From Sphingobacterium sp. (GTDB taxonomy: Bacteria; Bacteroidota; Bacteroidia; Sphingobacteriales; Sphingobacteriaceae), in the NCBI GenBank assembly GCA_022712315.1, contig JALAGS010000187.1:1-47749 (forward strand): a stretch of DNA of 47,749 bases, in the 5' to 3' direction. The translations under genes and the position numbers were made by a program. The notes beneath the pieces are model-generated. The model had not been told where the DNA came from and did not search any database. It saw nothing but the letters and a program-made list of their open reading frames with translations. Shown here piece by piece: positions 1-8,156 of this stretch (position 1 is its first letter; each line of letters opens with the position of its first letter).

Positions 1-114
1 GCCGCCTATAAAAGGAAAAAAGGGACAGCTAAAGATCTTCGCAGATTGAAAAATAGGGGTCAATATCGAAATGATGAAAAAAGCTATGCTTGTACCACAG
101 AAATCCAATCCTAA
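1..114 (+). other. Possible 3' end of a gene cut by the window edge
   Basis: Frame 1 is open from the first base to a TAA at 112-114 and would encode a 37-residue, Lys/Arg-rich tail. Frame 2 is also open but only to a TGA at about 47-49. I recognise neither peptide, so I cannot tell which, if either, is the end of a real gene. No terminator follows before the Yip1-like gene. Confidence 0.25.
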
Positions 115-175
115 AATTTATTTAGGACAGATGTGAAATCACTATATTCAACTCCTATACAAAAAGCCCTATATT

Positions 176-826
176 ATGAATTCAGACCCATTTGAAACAA
201 ATTTTGAAACAAATTTTGAAACAGACAGTGATTTAAAATTTATCTTAAAAAACCTGTATAGGCGGCCAACCTGGTTTTTTAAATTCACACAAGAAAATTA
301 TTATGGCAAGTACGCCTGGTATTTGCTTTATCTCGCAGCACTCGGGAGCCAATTGGGAAAAATAGCTAGCATGAAAACCAGTATAGTGAGCTGGTCGGGG
401 TTATTTTTTCAGATCATGGTTTTGGGTTCGGGATTAACAATCCTTTTTTACATTATAAGTGCCTACATTTTTTCGGCAACAAGTAAATTGTTTAAAGGAG
501 AAGCTGCGGCGGGAGATATCTTGCGTGTCATGTCTTATTCTTCAACTCCAGCCATAATTCCCCTAATTTTCTATTTAATTGGGGCAGCTCTTTACGGGCT
601 ACCGTTCTTTACAAATTCATTTTGGCTAGCCAATACTGATCTCGCTCAGACCATCTTCAAATATTGCGTAACAGTCGTAAATGCGCTCGCCGGTATCAAC
701 ATTATGATCTTCCTCATACTCGGGGTTTCTGTTGTTAACAATTTCAGTCTATTGAAAGCGATTTTAACGATAGTTTCCCCCATGCTGATCCTAATGGCGA
801 TTATTTTCCTGCTGGTATTATTATAA
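176..826 (+). CDS. Yip1-family-like integral membrane protein
   Basis: A 216-residue protein with a soluble N-terminus (about 55 residues) and about five hydrophobic segments, at residues 70-105, 120-140, 150-160, 170-190 and 195-216. The layout, with a short Phe/Tyr-rich entry (PTWFFKF) before the membrane block and a loop of the SKLFKGEA type, is that of the Yip1 domain proteins common in Bacteroidota. Their bacterial role is not known. The N-terminus carries three tandem FETN/FETN/FETD units encoded by a 12-bp repeat. The gene stands alone, with no obvious operon partner. The family assignment is from overall pattern, not from a catalytic motif. Confidence 0.6.
   Translation: MNSDPFETNFETNFETDSDLKFILKNLYRRPTWFFKFTQENYYGKYAWYLLYLAALGSQLGKIASMKTSIVSWSGLFFQIMVLGSGLTILFYIISAYIFSATSKLFKGEAAAGDILRVMSYSSTPAIIPLIFYLIGAALYGLPFFTNSFWLANTDLAQTIFKYCVTVVNALAGINIMIFLILGVSVVNNFSLLKAILTIVSPMLILMAIIFLLVLL
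191..226 (+). repeat. 12-bp in-frame tandem repeat, three copies
   Basis: The unit TTTGAAACAAAT occurs at 191-202 and 203-214, with a third copy at 215-226 differing in its last four bases (AGAC). It sits 15 bp after the start codon of the Yip1-like gene. Because the unit is a multiple of three, copy-number changes would keep the reading frame. Confidence 0.9.
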
Positions 827-976
827 TAAAAAGCAATAAAGCAAGTAACCCTAAATTAATTCACGGCGAAAATACGGCTATTTACCGATTCAGAACTACA
901 GTCCACCGAAAAGCACAAACAATTTAAAATTCAACTCGGTACTTTAGACTAAAATAAATTTAACACCAGATTAATT

Positions 977-1927
977 ATGCCTAAAGCCAATCCATTAGAC
1001 TGTTCCTCGATGAACTCTTCGCCCTTAAAGCCAACTATATTGAGAACGCTACCTTTTCTCATCGCCATTTATTGCATGCTCTTTACCCAACAGACAAAAG
1101 CCCAATCTTTAGACTGTTCGACAAAAGATATTGTATTTAAGAGTGAGGGCATTACCCTGGCGGGCACTATGCTTCAGCCTCGCCATGCCCATGCAGCTAT
1201 TGTGCTCGTGCATGGTTCTGGACAAGAGAAAAGGATGATGGAGTTTGCCTCATATCTAGCCAAAAACGGGATTTCAGTATTTACATACGATAAACGCGGG
1301 GTGGGAAAGTCCGAAGGAACTTATGCAGGACCTGAGGTCGGTACAAATAATATCGACTCTGCCAATCTCAATCTACTCGCCAAAGATGCACAAGCAGCTG
1401 TGAAAACCTTCCGTCAGCAACTAGGAAATACAAGTATTCCTGTTGGACTTTTGGGATTCAGCCAAGCGGGTTGGATCATTCCTTTAGCAACAAACAAAAA
1501 TCCATTGATCGACTTTTTTGTCCTGTATAGTGGTGCGGTTATCCCAGCACGTGAACAACTCCGCTTCCAGTTCTTTACGAATGGAAAAAAAGATTTTTGG
1601 GATAAACATACAGAAGCCGAAGCCCGACAACATGTGGCGAATGATCCAGATCGCTATCAATTTGCAAATACCGATCCACTGACATCACTCAAAACAATAA
1701 CAACTCCAGGGCTCTGGCTTTTTGGATCCAAAGACATCCAAATACCTGTAGGTTTATCCATTGAACATCTCAATGCACTTAAAGCACAAGGAAAACCTTT
1801 CGATTATTGCCTATTTCCGACATTAGATCACAATACCACCCTTTCGGCATCCAATGAACCAAGCGCCATTGTATTAAAATGGATCAAAAATAGCCTGCAA
1901 CAAAAAAATAAAGGTTACAATAAATAG
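977..1927 (+). CDS. Secreted alpha/beta hydrolase
   Basis: A 316-residue serine hydrolase with an N-terminal signal sequence ending near AQS at about residue 44. The oxyanion motif VLVHGSGQ lies at residues 77-83. The nucleophile elbow is GFSQAG with Ser162. The likely acid is Asp253 (GSKDIQIP) and the likely general base is His285 (LDHN). These fit the dienelactone hydrolase/acyl-peptidase-like secreted hydrolases of Bacteroidota. The substrate cannot be read from sequence; an ester or peptide bond in the periplasm is the usual range. An alternative ATG at 1010 would give a more typical signal peptide with a shorter n-region. The gene appears monocistronic. Confidence 0.8.
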   Translation: MPKANPLDCSSMNSSPLKPTILRTLPFLIAIYCMLFTQQTKAQSLDCSTKDIVFKSEGITLAGTMLQPRHAHAAIVLVHGSGQEKRMMEFASYLAKNGISVFTYDKRGVGKSEGTYAGPEVGTNNIDSANLNLLAKDAQAAVKTFRQQLGNTSIPVGLLGFSQAGWIIPLATNKNPLIDFFVLYSGAVIPAREQLRFQFFTNGKKDFWDKHTEAEARQHVANDPDRYQFANTDPLTSLKTITTPGLWLFGSKDIQIPVGLSIEHLNALKAQGKPFDYCLFPTLDHNTTLSASNEPSAIVLKWIKNSLQQKNKGYNK

Positions 1928-1956
1928 ATCAAGAAAGTAATGAATTAGCATTCAAT

Positions 1957-1986
1957 GTAAAAAGCCCCAGCGACTAAGTTGTGGCC
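1957..1986 (-). terminator. Weak terminator hairpin after the cytolysin-like gene
   Basis: Read on the minus strand, GGCCACA pairs imperfectly with TGGGGC around a loop and is followed by TTTTT. It lies between the convergent hydrolase and cytolysin-like genes. Confidence 0.4.
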
Positions 1987-2002
1987 AAATTTATTATCAA
2001 TC

Positions 2003-2998
2003 TTACTCTTTTTCCTCACGTACGAGAAAATCATAAGAATACCAGAATTTAAGATGCCCATAGGAATTGAGACCTCCTAGGCTATAGCTAATAGGGTAAT
2101 CAAAGCTATTCTGTTGTAATTCAAGCTCATTTTTGTAATCAACAACAAGTTTCTTAATTGCTTCCAGACCACTAGCGCGTTTCATAAAACTTGATTGACG
2201 CCCACCACGTAGGTAGACCAGCACATCCGAACCATTTAACACCGTCTCGTCCGTTTTTGTCAGGGGTTGATTGTATAGCAACTTTTCTAAGACGTTTTTA
2301 AGATCACCGCGGGGAAAATCACTTTCCCCCATCATAATGGAATGGGTGCCATAGTTGACAGAAGAAACATAATAAGGATTAAATCCTGTCTTTTTTAACT
2401 TTCCAAGTTCATCCTTACTAAAAGCCTTTGCATAATCTTCCAGATCTATATGAAGACTAAATGTAATGTGTTCTCGACGCAATAATAGGCTATTTGCTCT
2501 TTTTATCGTGGTGGAATCGTGGTGACGAACCATTTTCAGAACACTATCCACATCGGGACTATTATTAAGATGGTAGCGAATCGCTCTATAATCAAAAAAT
2601 GCGCCCACGGACGATTGCTCCAAAACAGCCGGTTCACCCTTGCTTTTCTTAGCAAACGCACGCACAGCATCAAAGCCAGGGATGATACGAATACTGGATA
2701 AAGTTGGCTGGGTAGATGAAATTGCAGTTTTGAAAGGTTTATAGTAGTTACGAAGGGAGGTTAGTTTTAGTTCTGGTGTGGTATCTTTTAATCCCCAAAT
2801 TGTCCCCAGATAGAAGTTCTTGTCTGTAGTGCCATCCACGTAGATCTGACTAACCGAAAACCCAACGGAGCGGCCCACAAACTGATACCTTTTGGCCATT
2901 GCTCCACCATCAATCTCAGTAGAGTCAAAATCAGCATCCTCTTTGTCACAGCTGGACAAAAAACAAACGCTTAGCAACAACAGGAAAAGATATTTCAT
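2003..2998 (-). CDS. Thiol-activated cytolysin-like lipoprotein lacking domain 4
   Basis: A 331-residue lipoprotein with signal peptide and lipobox LSSC at Cys17. The second half lines up, in order and spacing, with cholesterol-dependent cytolysins such as perfringolysin and pneumolysin. YVSSVNYG (210-217) matches the VSNVAYG/ISSVAYG segment. VLVYLRGG (259-266) matches AVVLGGD. YPISYSLGGLN (301-311) matches YPISYTxxFLKDN. The chain ends just after the position of the family's TDYVET, at the end of domains 1-3. The C-terminal domain 4, with the undecapeptide ECTGLAWEWWR and the cholesterol-binding Thr-Leu pair, is absent. Length is 331 against about 470-500 for toxins. A lipid anchor in place of domain 4 suggests attachment to the producer's own envelope; that is inference. 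A -7 candidate (TATATTTG, reverse of 3078-3085) would give a leader of about 73 nt. Confidence 0.75.
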   Translation of the reverse strand: MKYLFLLLLSVCFLSSCDKEDADFDSTEIDGGAMAKRYQFVGRSVGFSVSQIYVDGTTDKNFYLGTIWGLKDTTPELKLTSLRNYYKPFKTAISSTQPTLSSIRIIPGFDAVRAFAKKSKGEPAVLEQSSVGAFFDYRAIRYHLNNSPDVDSVLKMVRHHDSTTIKRANSLLLRREHITFSLHIDLEDYAKAFSKDELGKLKKTGFNPYYVSSVNYGTHSIMMGESDFPRGDLKNVLEKLLYNQPLTKTDETVLNGSDVLVYLRGGRQSSFMKRASGLEAIKKLVVDYKNELELQQNSFDYPISYSLGGLNSYGHLKFWYSYDFLVREEKE

Positions 2999-3162
2999 AA
3001 TTTAAAAATTAATCGTCACCTCTGGTGAAGCACTTCAATCTCATCTACCCGTCGGACAATGGCCTTTAGATTCTTCTCAAATATATACAAAATTCCTCAT
3101 CCAACGTACATAAAAATAAGAATAACAACACGATACAAAAACGCAAGCTGATCCAAAGCAAA

Positions 3163-3196
3163 AAAGCCGCTAGAACTGGGAACTCTAAACGGCTTT
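3163..3196 (-). terminator. Terminator of the pentapeptide-repeat gene
   Basis: On the minus strand an AAAGCCG/CGGCTTT stem encloses a second short stem (TAGA/TCTA) with a C-rich loop and is followed by a run of Ts. It lies about 30 bp after the stop codon at 3227. It closely resembles the hairpin at 4530-4561. Confidence 0.75.
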
Positions 3197-3226
3197 GCAC
3201 TAACAATTAAATATAGAATTATATGA

Positions 3227-3994
3227 TTATCCTGCTTTTAATAAATCAACAATTACACGATCTCTATTTTCATTCAATGAGGGATAAAACTGATTTAAAT
3301 CAACCAATATAATTGGCATCCCTCTATTTTCGGGTTTATACAAGACATTATCCACCAATTCGCGACAGAAAACCAACGACTCACTGTCCGTAAAGACTTC
3401 TTTTGATCTTCTCAGAAAACTATCAAAAAAACGCTTGGGATTATTGATAATTTTAAGATGCTCTTGATTCGGAAAAACTGTGCTGGAGAGATCTAGTCCT
3501 CTGGAAAATACGACATCCTTCAACTCCGCGTGACCAAAATTGACTAAAGGTGTCTTTAATGGTTTTGCTTTCTTTAGAACAAAAAGATTAGTTGAGTACA
3601 GATCTTCCGTAAAAGGAATACCATAAAACCATGAAGAATTGATCTTTCCTTTAAAAACTACGTGAACTAAAGCAGTACCATCGAAGGTTGTTTTGTCAAA
3701 TGTATTGTAAAGGAAGGACGATTTTTCAATTTTTAGATTTCCAATGACAGCTTTCGAGAAATCATTTACTTCAAATGTACATGCTGTCCAAACCCCAGCT
3801 TCCTGAAAAACAACCGACTGAAAGTTACACTCTACAAATGTACAACGGATAAACTTACAGTCACGAAACATGGAGTTCATGAAATTTTTACCCTTTATCG
3901 TACAGTCGATAAATGAACAATTTTTTAAAACTTTATGATTGAATTCAAAATTTTCAATCTCACTTTGCTGGAATATTTTTTCGGTCAGTGCCAT
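3227..3994 (-). CDS. Pentapeptide-repeat protein
   Basis: A 255-residue cytoplasmic protein without a signal peptide. Residues about 12-120 show degenerate pentapeptide-type repeats with Phe at the centre of each turn (NCSFIDCTIKG, DCKFIRCTFVECNF), which fold as a right-handed quadrilateral beta-helix. Cys is unusually frequent in this part. The C-terminal 90 residues are non-repetitive and predicted helical. Members range from gyrase-protecting proteins to scaffolds of unknown role, so no function can be given. The gene is monocistronic, flanked by a terminator and by a long empty upstream region. Confidence 0.75.
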   Translation of the reverse strand: MALTEKIFQQSEIENFEFNHKVLKNCSFIDCTIKGKNFMNSMFRDCKFIRCTFVECNFQSVVFQEAGVWTACTFEVNDFSKAVIGNLKIEKSSFLYNTFDKTTFDGTALVHVVFKGKINSSWFYGIPFTEDLYSTNLFVLKKAKPLKTPLVNFGHAELKDVVFSRGLDLSSTVFPNQEHLKIINNPKRFFDSFLRRSKEVFTDSESLVFCRELVDNVLYKPENRGMPIILVDLNQFYPSLNENRDRVIVDLLKAG

Positions 3995-4299
3995 GCTAAA
4001 AATGATTAATAGGCTAAAATTTCATAAGTAGTTGCATTGCAAATGGATAATTAACAACCTAAATACCCATTTATATAATGATGACGACGAGAAAGAAAAA
4101 ACGTCCTAAAGAAATTTTGATTTTTTTTATTTTTTTATCCTAGCCCGAAAACAGCCTTAATAGCTAAAATCCCTAAATGATCTTTCACAACACAGCAGCA
4201 ATCGTTTTATTACATGAGCGCAGTCCTTTCCCTTTTTTCTCGTTTAATTTTTAGCTGCAGCAAGGGAGGATCAGGTGGTAACCAAATTCGGCCTTTTTA

Positions 4300-4354
4300 C
4301 ACTGCTTGTTCAGTGCTTGTTCAGTGATCGTTCAGTGCTTGCTCAGTGCAGACT
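4300..4354. repeat. 11-bp tandem repeat, about 4.5 copies
   Basis: The units are CACTGCTTGTT, CAGTGCTTGTT, CAGTGATCGTT and CAGTGCTTGCT, followed by a decayed CAGTGCAGACT. The period is close to one helical turn, so every copy would present the same face. There is no coding frame through it. Confidence 0.85.
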
Positions 4355-4523
4355 GAATAAACAATGATTGATTACTGTCTAAATATAGATTAAACATTGT
4401 GTTTAGGTATAACTTGGTACGGGGATGTTTCCCTTTTTAATTTATCTTGATCAATTATAATCAGGCAATTGTACCAATTATCAAAAAATGCTAGCCAGCC
4501 GTTCTTAAAACGATTAATAGGTA

Positions 4524-4720
4524 CAAAAAAAGCCGCAAGAACGGGGAGTTCTTTACGGCTTACTACCTATGAAAAACATTCACCTTAGTATAAGGTACTA
4601 TCTACTATGACAATTAAAATTAAATAACGCAAATCGATCTTAAAGCACAACGAATTAACAAATGAGAATCCCTCTATTGGTTACTTCAAAAAACCTCCTT
4701 TCTCTATTGCGACGTTTATT
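4524..4720 (-). ncRNA. Candidate small RNA of unknown family
   Basis: This is inferred from a minus-strand -7 element TATATTTG (reverse of 4727-4734), which would start a transcript near 4720. At the other end is a strong terminator: AAGCCG plus AAGAAC pair with GTTCTT plus CGGCTT (hairpin 4530-4561), followed by seven Ts. A second hairpin, ACCTTA-GTA-TAAGGT, lies at 4582-4596. No ORF of useful length lies between. A good -33 element is missing. On the plus strand the same DNA could instead encode a 13-codon peptide beginning MKNIHL. Confidence 0.3.
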
Positions 4721-5022
4721 TGATACCAAATATAAAACCTTAGATCAGCGATTTTACAGATCGTTTACAATTCGTCAAAAATGATTTACGATTCGCTCGC
4801 TGAATTATTTTAATCGGCCGGTTAATTAGCTCTTTACTGCTAAAAGAAAAAAAAGTATATTGGCGGACGCAATTAAAACTTTTTATGAAATATCCACGAG
4901 TTTCGCACACAAACAATCAGTAATCAGGCATTAACATATAAGCCGACTACAAGTTAAAATACTCGTGCATAAAAATAAAACAGGTATTCTACATAACCTT
5001 TTAAAAGACTAATTACATACAT

Positions 5023-6069
5023 ATGAAATTGATGAAAAATATTTTAGCAGTGCTTGTACCACTTACCTTATTCTGTGGCACATCCTTTTCCCAAACCAAA
5101 GAGGAGCTTAAAAAAAAATATGAAAACAGCAGTATAGATGAAGAGCTCAAAAAGAAGATGGCTACTGAATATGTCTTTCCTGATAGTCTCATCTTACCCC
5201 CCTTACACTATACCAATTCCTATTATGTATTGGACTCTGCCGTCAATGATTTCCATTCTATTTCTATTGATGTTATTGTACAAGATGACATCCCCGACCA
5301 CTATTCATTTTATATCTCACCTTTTAATATATCCCTAAACAATATACCTTTATATTGTGGTATCCAATCTGCCGGTGGCGGTATCAGTGTTAAGACTGGT
5401 AAGGAAGAGGATATCAAATTTAATGGCATCTTTTCGCGTTGGTTTGAACGGACAAAAAAAGCCTTAAAAACTACGGGATATTATGCCAGTTCAGATGCCG
5501 AAGGGGATTTTATCAGTGTCCGCAATACCGTAGGCTGGCACAAAGGTTCTTATCGGATCACACTAAAAAAAGAAGGCTATATCGCGGGTAAGGCCGTTCC
5601 GGATGCTGTTAATCCCAAAGAAACCTATTTCAGCTGGAGCGATTATGAACATTCTTGGGTCACTATGTATGTCGAAGATTTGGCCACAAAAAAAGTGGTC
5701 AATATCGGCTCTTTGGCTTTCCCTGGTAAAAAGATCCGGATGAAAGAACATATCACATCATTCCTGGAGCAATACAAATATTTCATCGATTTTGCCCAAA
5801 GGCCGAGGGATCTCGAAGGATTAAATGTCATCCGATACGACAAATTGCCCAAAGTAACCATTGTTCAAAAAAATCTACGCATCAATGGCAAATTGGTCAA
5901 ACTTGAAAAAGTACCGACTTACCACAACCGTACACACAACCCCGAACAAAGCAAAGCTGCCGGTGAAATTCCAATTCTATCCAAGGATAGTTATAATCCT
6001 GCGACTGGCGAACTGACACTCGAAACAGGCGTGTTTGTTGCATGGCCGGAGAAAAAAGACATTAAATAA
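5023..6069 (+). CDS. Secreted DUF3472-like protein of unknown function
   Basis: A 348-residue protein with a signal peptide (residues 1-23, cleavage after FSQ) followed by a Lys/Glu-rich helical stretch (24-50). The core (about 70-260) resembles the DUF3472 domain: an early YCGIQSAGGG segment, then FSRWFE, an EGDF...GWHKGSYRITL strand pair, ETYFSWSDYEHSW and SFLEQY. This is a jelly-roll-like fold with no known enzymatic activity. The C-terminal part (270-348) is unassigned. It stands alone with a long, unusual upstream region. The DUF3472 call is from pattern and only moderately secure. Confidence 0.5.
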   Translation: MKLMKNILAVLVPLTLFCGTSFSQTKEELKKKYENSSIDEELKKKMATEYVFPDSLILPPLHYTNSYYVLDSAVNDFHSISIDVIVQDDIPDHYSFYISPFNISLNNIPLYCGIQSAGGGISVKTGKEEDIKFNGIFSRWFERTKKALKTTGYYASSDAEGDFISVRNTVGWHKGSYRITLKKEGYIAGKAVPDAVNPKETYFSWSDYEHSWVTMYVEDLATKKVVNIGSLAFPGKKIRMKEHITSFLEQYKYFIDFAQRPRDLEGLNVIRYDKLPKVTIVQKNLRINGKLVKLEKVPTYHNRTHNPEQSKAAGEIPILSKDSYNPATGELTLETGVFVAWPEKKDIK

Positions 6070-6286
6070 GCACAAAATGATTCGACATATCCCCAGCTCA
6101 CTTCATATATAATAAAAAGACCCATTTAACGAAAAGGTGCCCGTTAGAATTAGGAAACATACATCCATCAAAAACAGGCTCCATTCAGACATACATCATA
6201 CACTGACCAAAGAAAATCTTATCAGCATATGATGTATATTCTCTGAAAAGTAGTCTGCACAACATCCAAATAGGTTCCTAAGAAAA

Positions 6287-7639
6287 TCAATTCTGTCGAC
6301 TTTCCAACTTTCCTTTCTGAAGTATCTCAAATACGCCTTCTTTCCAGAGTAACCACATGCCTAACTTTTCTTCAGCGGTACCATCCAAAAGTTGATAGGT
6401 AAAGATAATCCCCTTCTGCTCATCCAACTGGGTGTCCAAATACTTCAATGCAGTGCACCCCTGCCGAAGTATTGGACAAATTTCTGTAATATGGGATGAC
6501 AATAAAAACACACTGTTCTTGTATCCTTTCAAACCGTTAACTAACTCCAAAGTTGCTTCACTGGCATCGCGATGGTTTGTTCCCTTGAATAACTCATCCA
6601 TCAGTACAAACATATGTTTACCTGATGCCAGTAATTCCGCCAAATGTTTAACCCTTAATACCTCATTAAAAAAGTGGCTTGCTCCAGTGCTCAAATTATC
6701 ACCTAAATTTATCGTCGCCATTATGCCGTCAAAAAGTACCGTCTTCATAGCATGCGCAGGAACCGGAAATCCCAGATGAGCCAGATACACGCAGCTCCCG
6801 ATTGTCTTCAACAGAGTAGATTTGCCCGTCATATTTGCTCCCGTCAGATACCATAAATTGCTTTCTCTTTTTATTTCGACATCATTTTTAATAGCCCCCT
6901 CAATAAATAAATTATAGGCTCCCTGTATGGAAATCATATCCAAACCGGCTATTTGTTCATCAATCTCAGGAAAAACAAGAGCTTTCCCTTTAATACATTT
7001 TGCAATACTAAACAGCGCGTCCAAGTGATATAAAATATGAAAAACCTCCCGTATTGCGTTGCGCTTTATATTTCTAAAAAGATAATCGTATTTGATCATC
7101 AGTTCCTTGGAAAATTTATTTTTTAATAACTGTGTTAGCTCACCCCGATCGATATCTTCTAATACATAATTCACCCGTTTACCATATTCTTCCAGAATAC
7201 TCAATGTATGATCCTTTGATCTTGCAGATTCCAAAAAAAACGCTAGCTCTTCAGTTACCTTCGCTATTTCGTGAATAGAACGTTTGATAAGTATCTCCCG
7301 CTTTTTAAAATCAAGGGAAAGGAAATTCGTTGACACCATTTCCAGATAATAAGTGGCCCGAGAAGGTGAATAGGGTTCTTGTGGCAAAGACAGATATTGC
7401 TCTAGATCCTGCATCATATACTTATCCAATAGATCCGAAATATCAACTTCCTGCATAAAAAGAATTAAATGCTGTCTATTTTCTATTTCCAATTTGGAGG
7501 AAAGAGGTTCAAGAAAATAGCTGTATAACATATCCCGTCCACCTAGTGTAACCGTACAATCGAAAAAATCGATCATATCTTTATACTTGTTGTTGGTAAC
7601 ATTTAAATCCGCTAAGGTCTGCTTGTCAACGATCGACAT
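6287..7639 (-). CDS. MutS-like ATPase (orphan, without mismatch-recognition domain)
   Basis: A 450-residue protein with the MutS family ATPase domain at residues about 240-445. Walker A is GANMTGKST (267-275), a variant of the MutS TGPNMGGKST. The loop LSTGASHFFNE (316-326) corresponds to the MutS dimer-signature region. Walker B is FVLMDELFKGTN (344-355), and LLSSH gives the switch His. The first 230 residues are helical, resembling the MutS core/lever and clamp. There is no N-terminal mismatch-binding domain (Phe-x-Glu) and no C-terminal Smr nuclease. It is therefore neither MutS1 nor MutS2. Role unknown; a DNA-structure-dependent ATPase is the best guess. Confidence 0.75.
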   Translation of the reverse strand: MSIVDKQTLADLNVTNNKYKDMIDFFDCTVTLGGRDMLYSYFLEPLSSKLEIENRQHLILFMQEVDISDLLDKYMMQDLEQYLSLPQEPYSPSRATYYLEMVSTNFLSLDFKKREILIKRSIHEIAKVTEELAFFLESARSKDHTLSILEEYGKRVNYVLEDIDRGELTQLLKNKFSKELMIKYDYLFRNIKRNAIREVFHILYHLDALFSIAKCIKGKALVFPEIDEQIAGLDMISIQGAYNLFIEGAIKNDVEIKRESNLWYLTGANMTGKSTLLKTIGSCVYLAHLGFPVPAHAMKTVLFDGIMATINLGDNLSTGASHFFNEVLRVKHLAELLASGKHMFVLMDELFKGTNHRDASEATLELVNGLKGYKNSVFLLSSHITEICPILRQGCTALKYLDTQLDEQKGIIFTYQLLDGTAEEKLGMWLLWKEGVFEILQKGKLESRQN

Positions 7640-8156
7640 AATTTATTTATTGTGGCTCTTTCCTTAAACTTACTCAAAGTCATTGTAATTAGCAAAATTG
7701 TATCGGAATAAACAGGCAATTTCCCCTTCTATACAAATCACACGATGGTTAAGGTATGTTATAAGATGAAAACAGGGAAAAATGAATACCAAAAGGTTTT
7801 TTAAAAAAAACACCCGAAAGCATGGGGTACTCCGGGTGTTTTAGCCATATTATTAACCTATTTTATGAAAAGTGCCCTTGAATGGGCAACACTAAAATAG
7901 AAAATAACTTTGTATAAACAAAATAAAATCGAAAAAAATCTTTTTTTTGAAATCACTAAACCGGTTAAACATTGATTTTGACCAAATAGCATATACCATA
8001 AAGATTATTCAATATAATTCCCTAAATTGATGTGAAAGGACCTGTTTACGCTTACATCAATTCACAAGCTCACGATGACAGAAAAAATCAAGGCACAGCC
8101 ATGTGCATTGATCTTTGGATTTTGTTTAATTTTAATTTATCAAGTAACTCTCAGCT
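7640..8156. other. Intergenic region between MutS-like and Crp-like genes
   Basis: This region holds no gene. It contains a minus-strand terminator hairpin (7809-7840), a second hairpin (7871-7893), and an exact plus-strand -7 element TAACTTTG (7905-7912) that could serve the Crp-like gene with a leader of about 240 nt. It also holds a wide dyad: TTGATGT at 8027-8033 and ACATCAA at 8054-8060, half-sites 27 bp apart. Confidence 0.5.
7809..7840 (-). terminator. Terminator hairpin with no gene in front of it
   Basis: AACACCCG (7809-7816) pairs with CGGGTGTT (7833-7840). On the minus strand it is followed by a run of eight Ts. No minus-strand gene lies upstream. It resembles the 4530-4561 element in having a second hairpin beyond a shared ACCTA...TATGAAAA linker. 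Confidence 0.55.

Larger units (their letters stand above)
3995..5022. other. Long intergenic region with tandem repeats and a possible small RNA
   Basis: No convincing gene is present in these 1,028 bases. The region is very AT-rich. It holds an 11-bp tandem repeat (4300-4354), a minus-strand terminator with no gene in front of it (4530-4561), a second hairpin (4582-4596), and an exact TATATTTG promoter element on the minus strand (reverse of 4727-4734). Together these suggest a small minus-strand transcript. Confidence 0.6.

Noticed and set aside
4300..4354. CRISPR array
   Set aside because: The units are adjacent 11-mers without spacers, and there are no cas genes.
4405..4410. GTATAA in the long intergenic region as another LytTR-type site
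   Set aside because: No partner GTATAA 21 bp upstream or downstream.
7909..7917. TTTGTATAA, identical to a LytTR-type half-site, near the Crp-like gene
   Set aside because: It overlaps a TAACTTTG -7 element that explains it, and there is no second half-site 21 bp away on either side.
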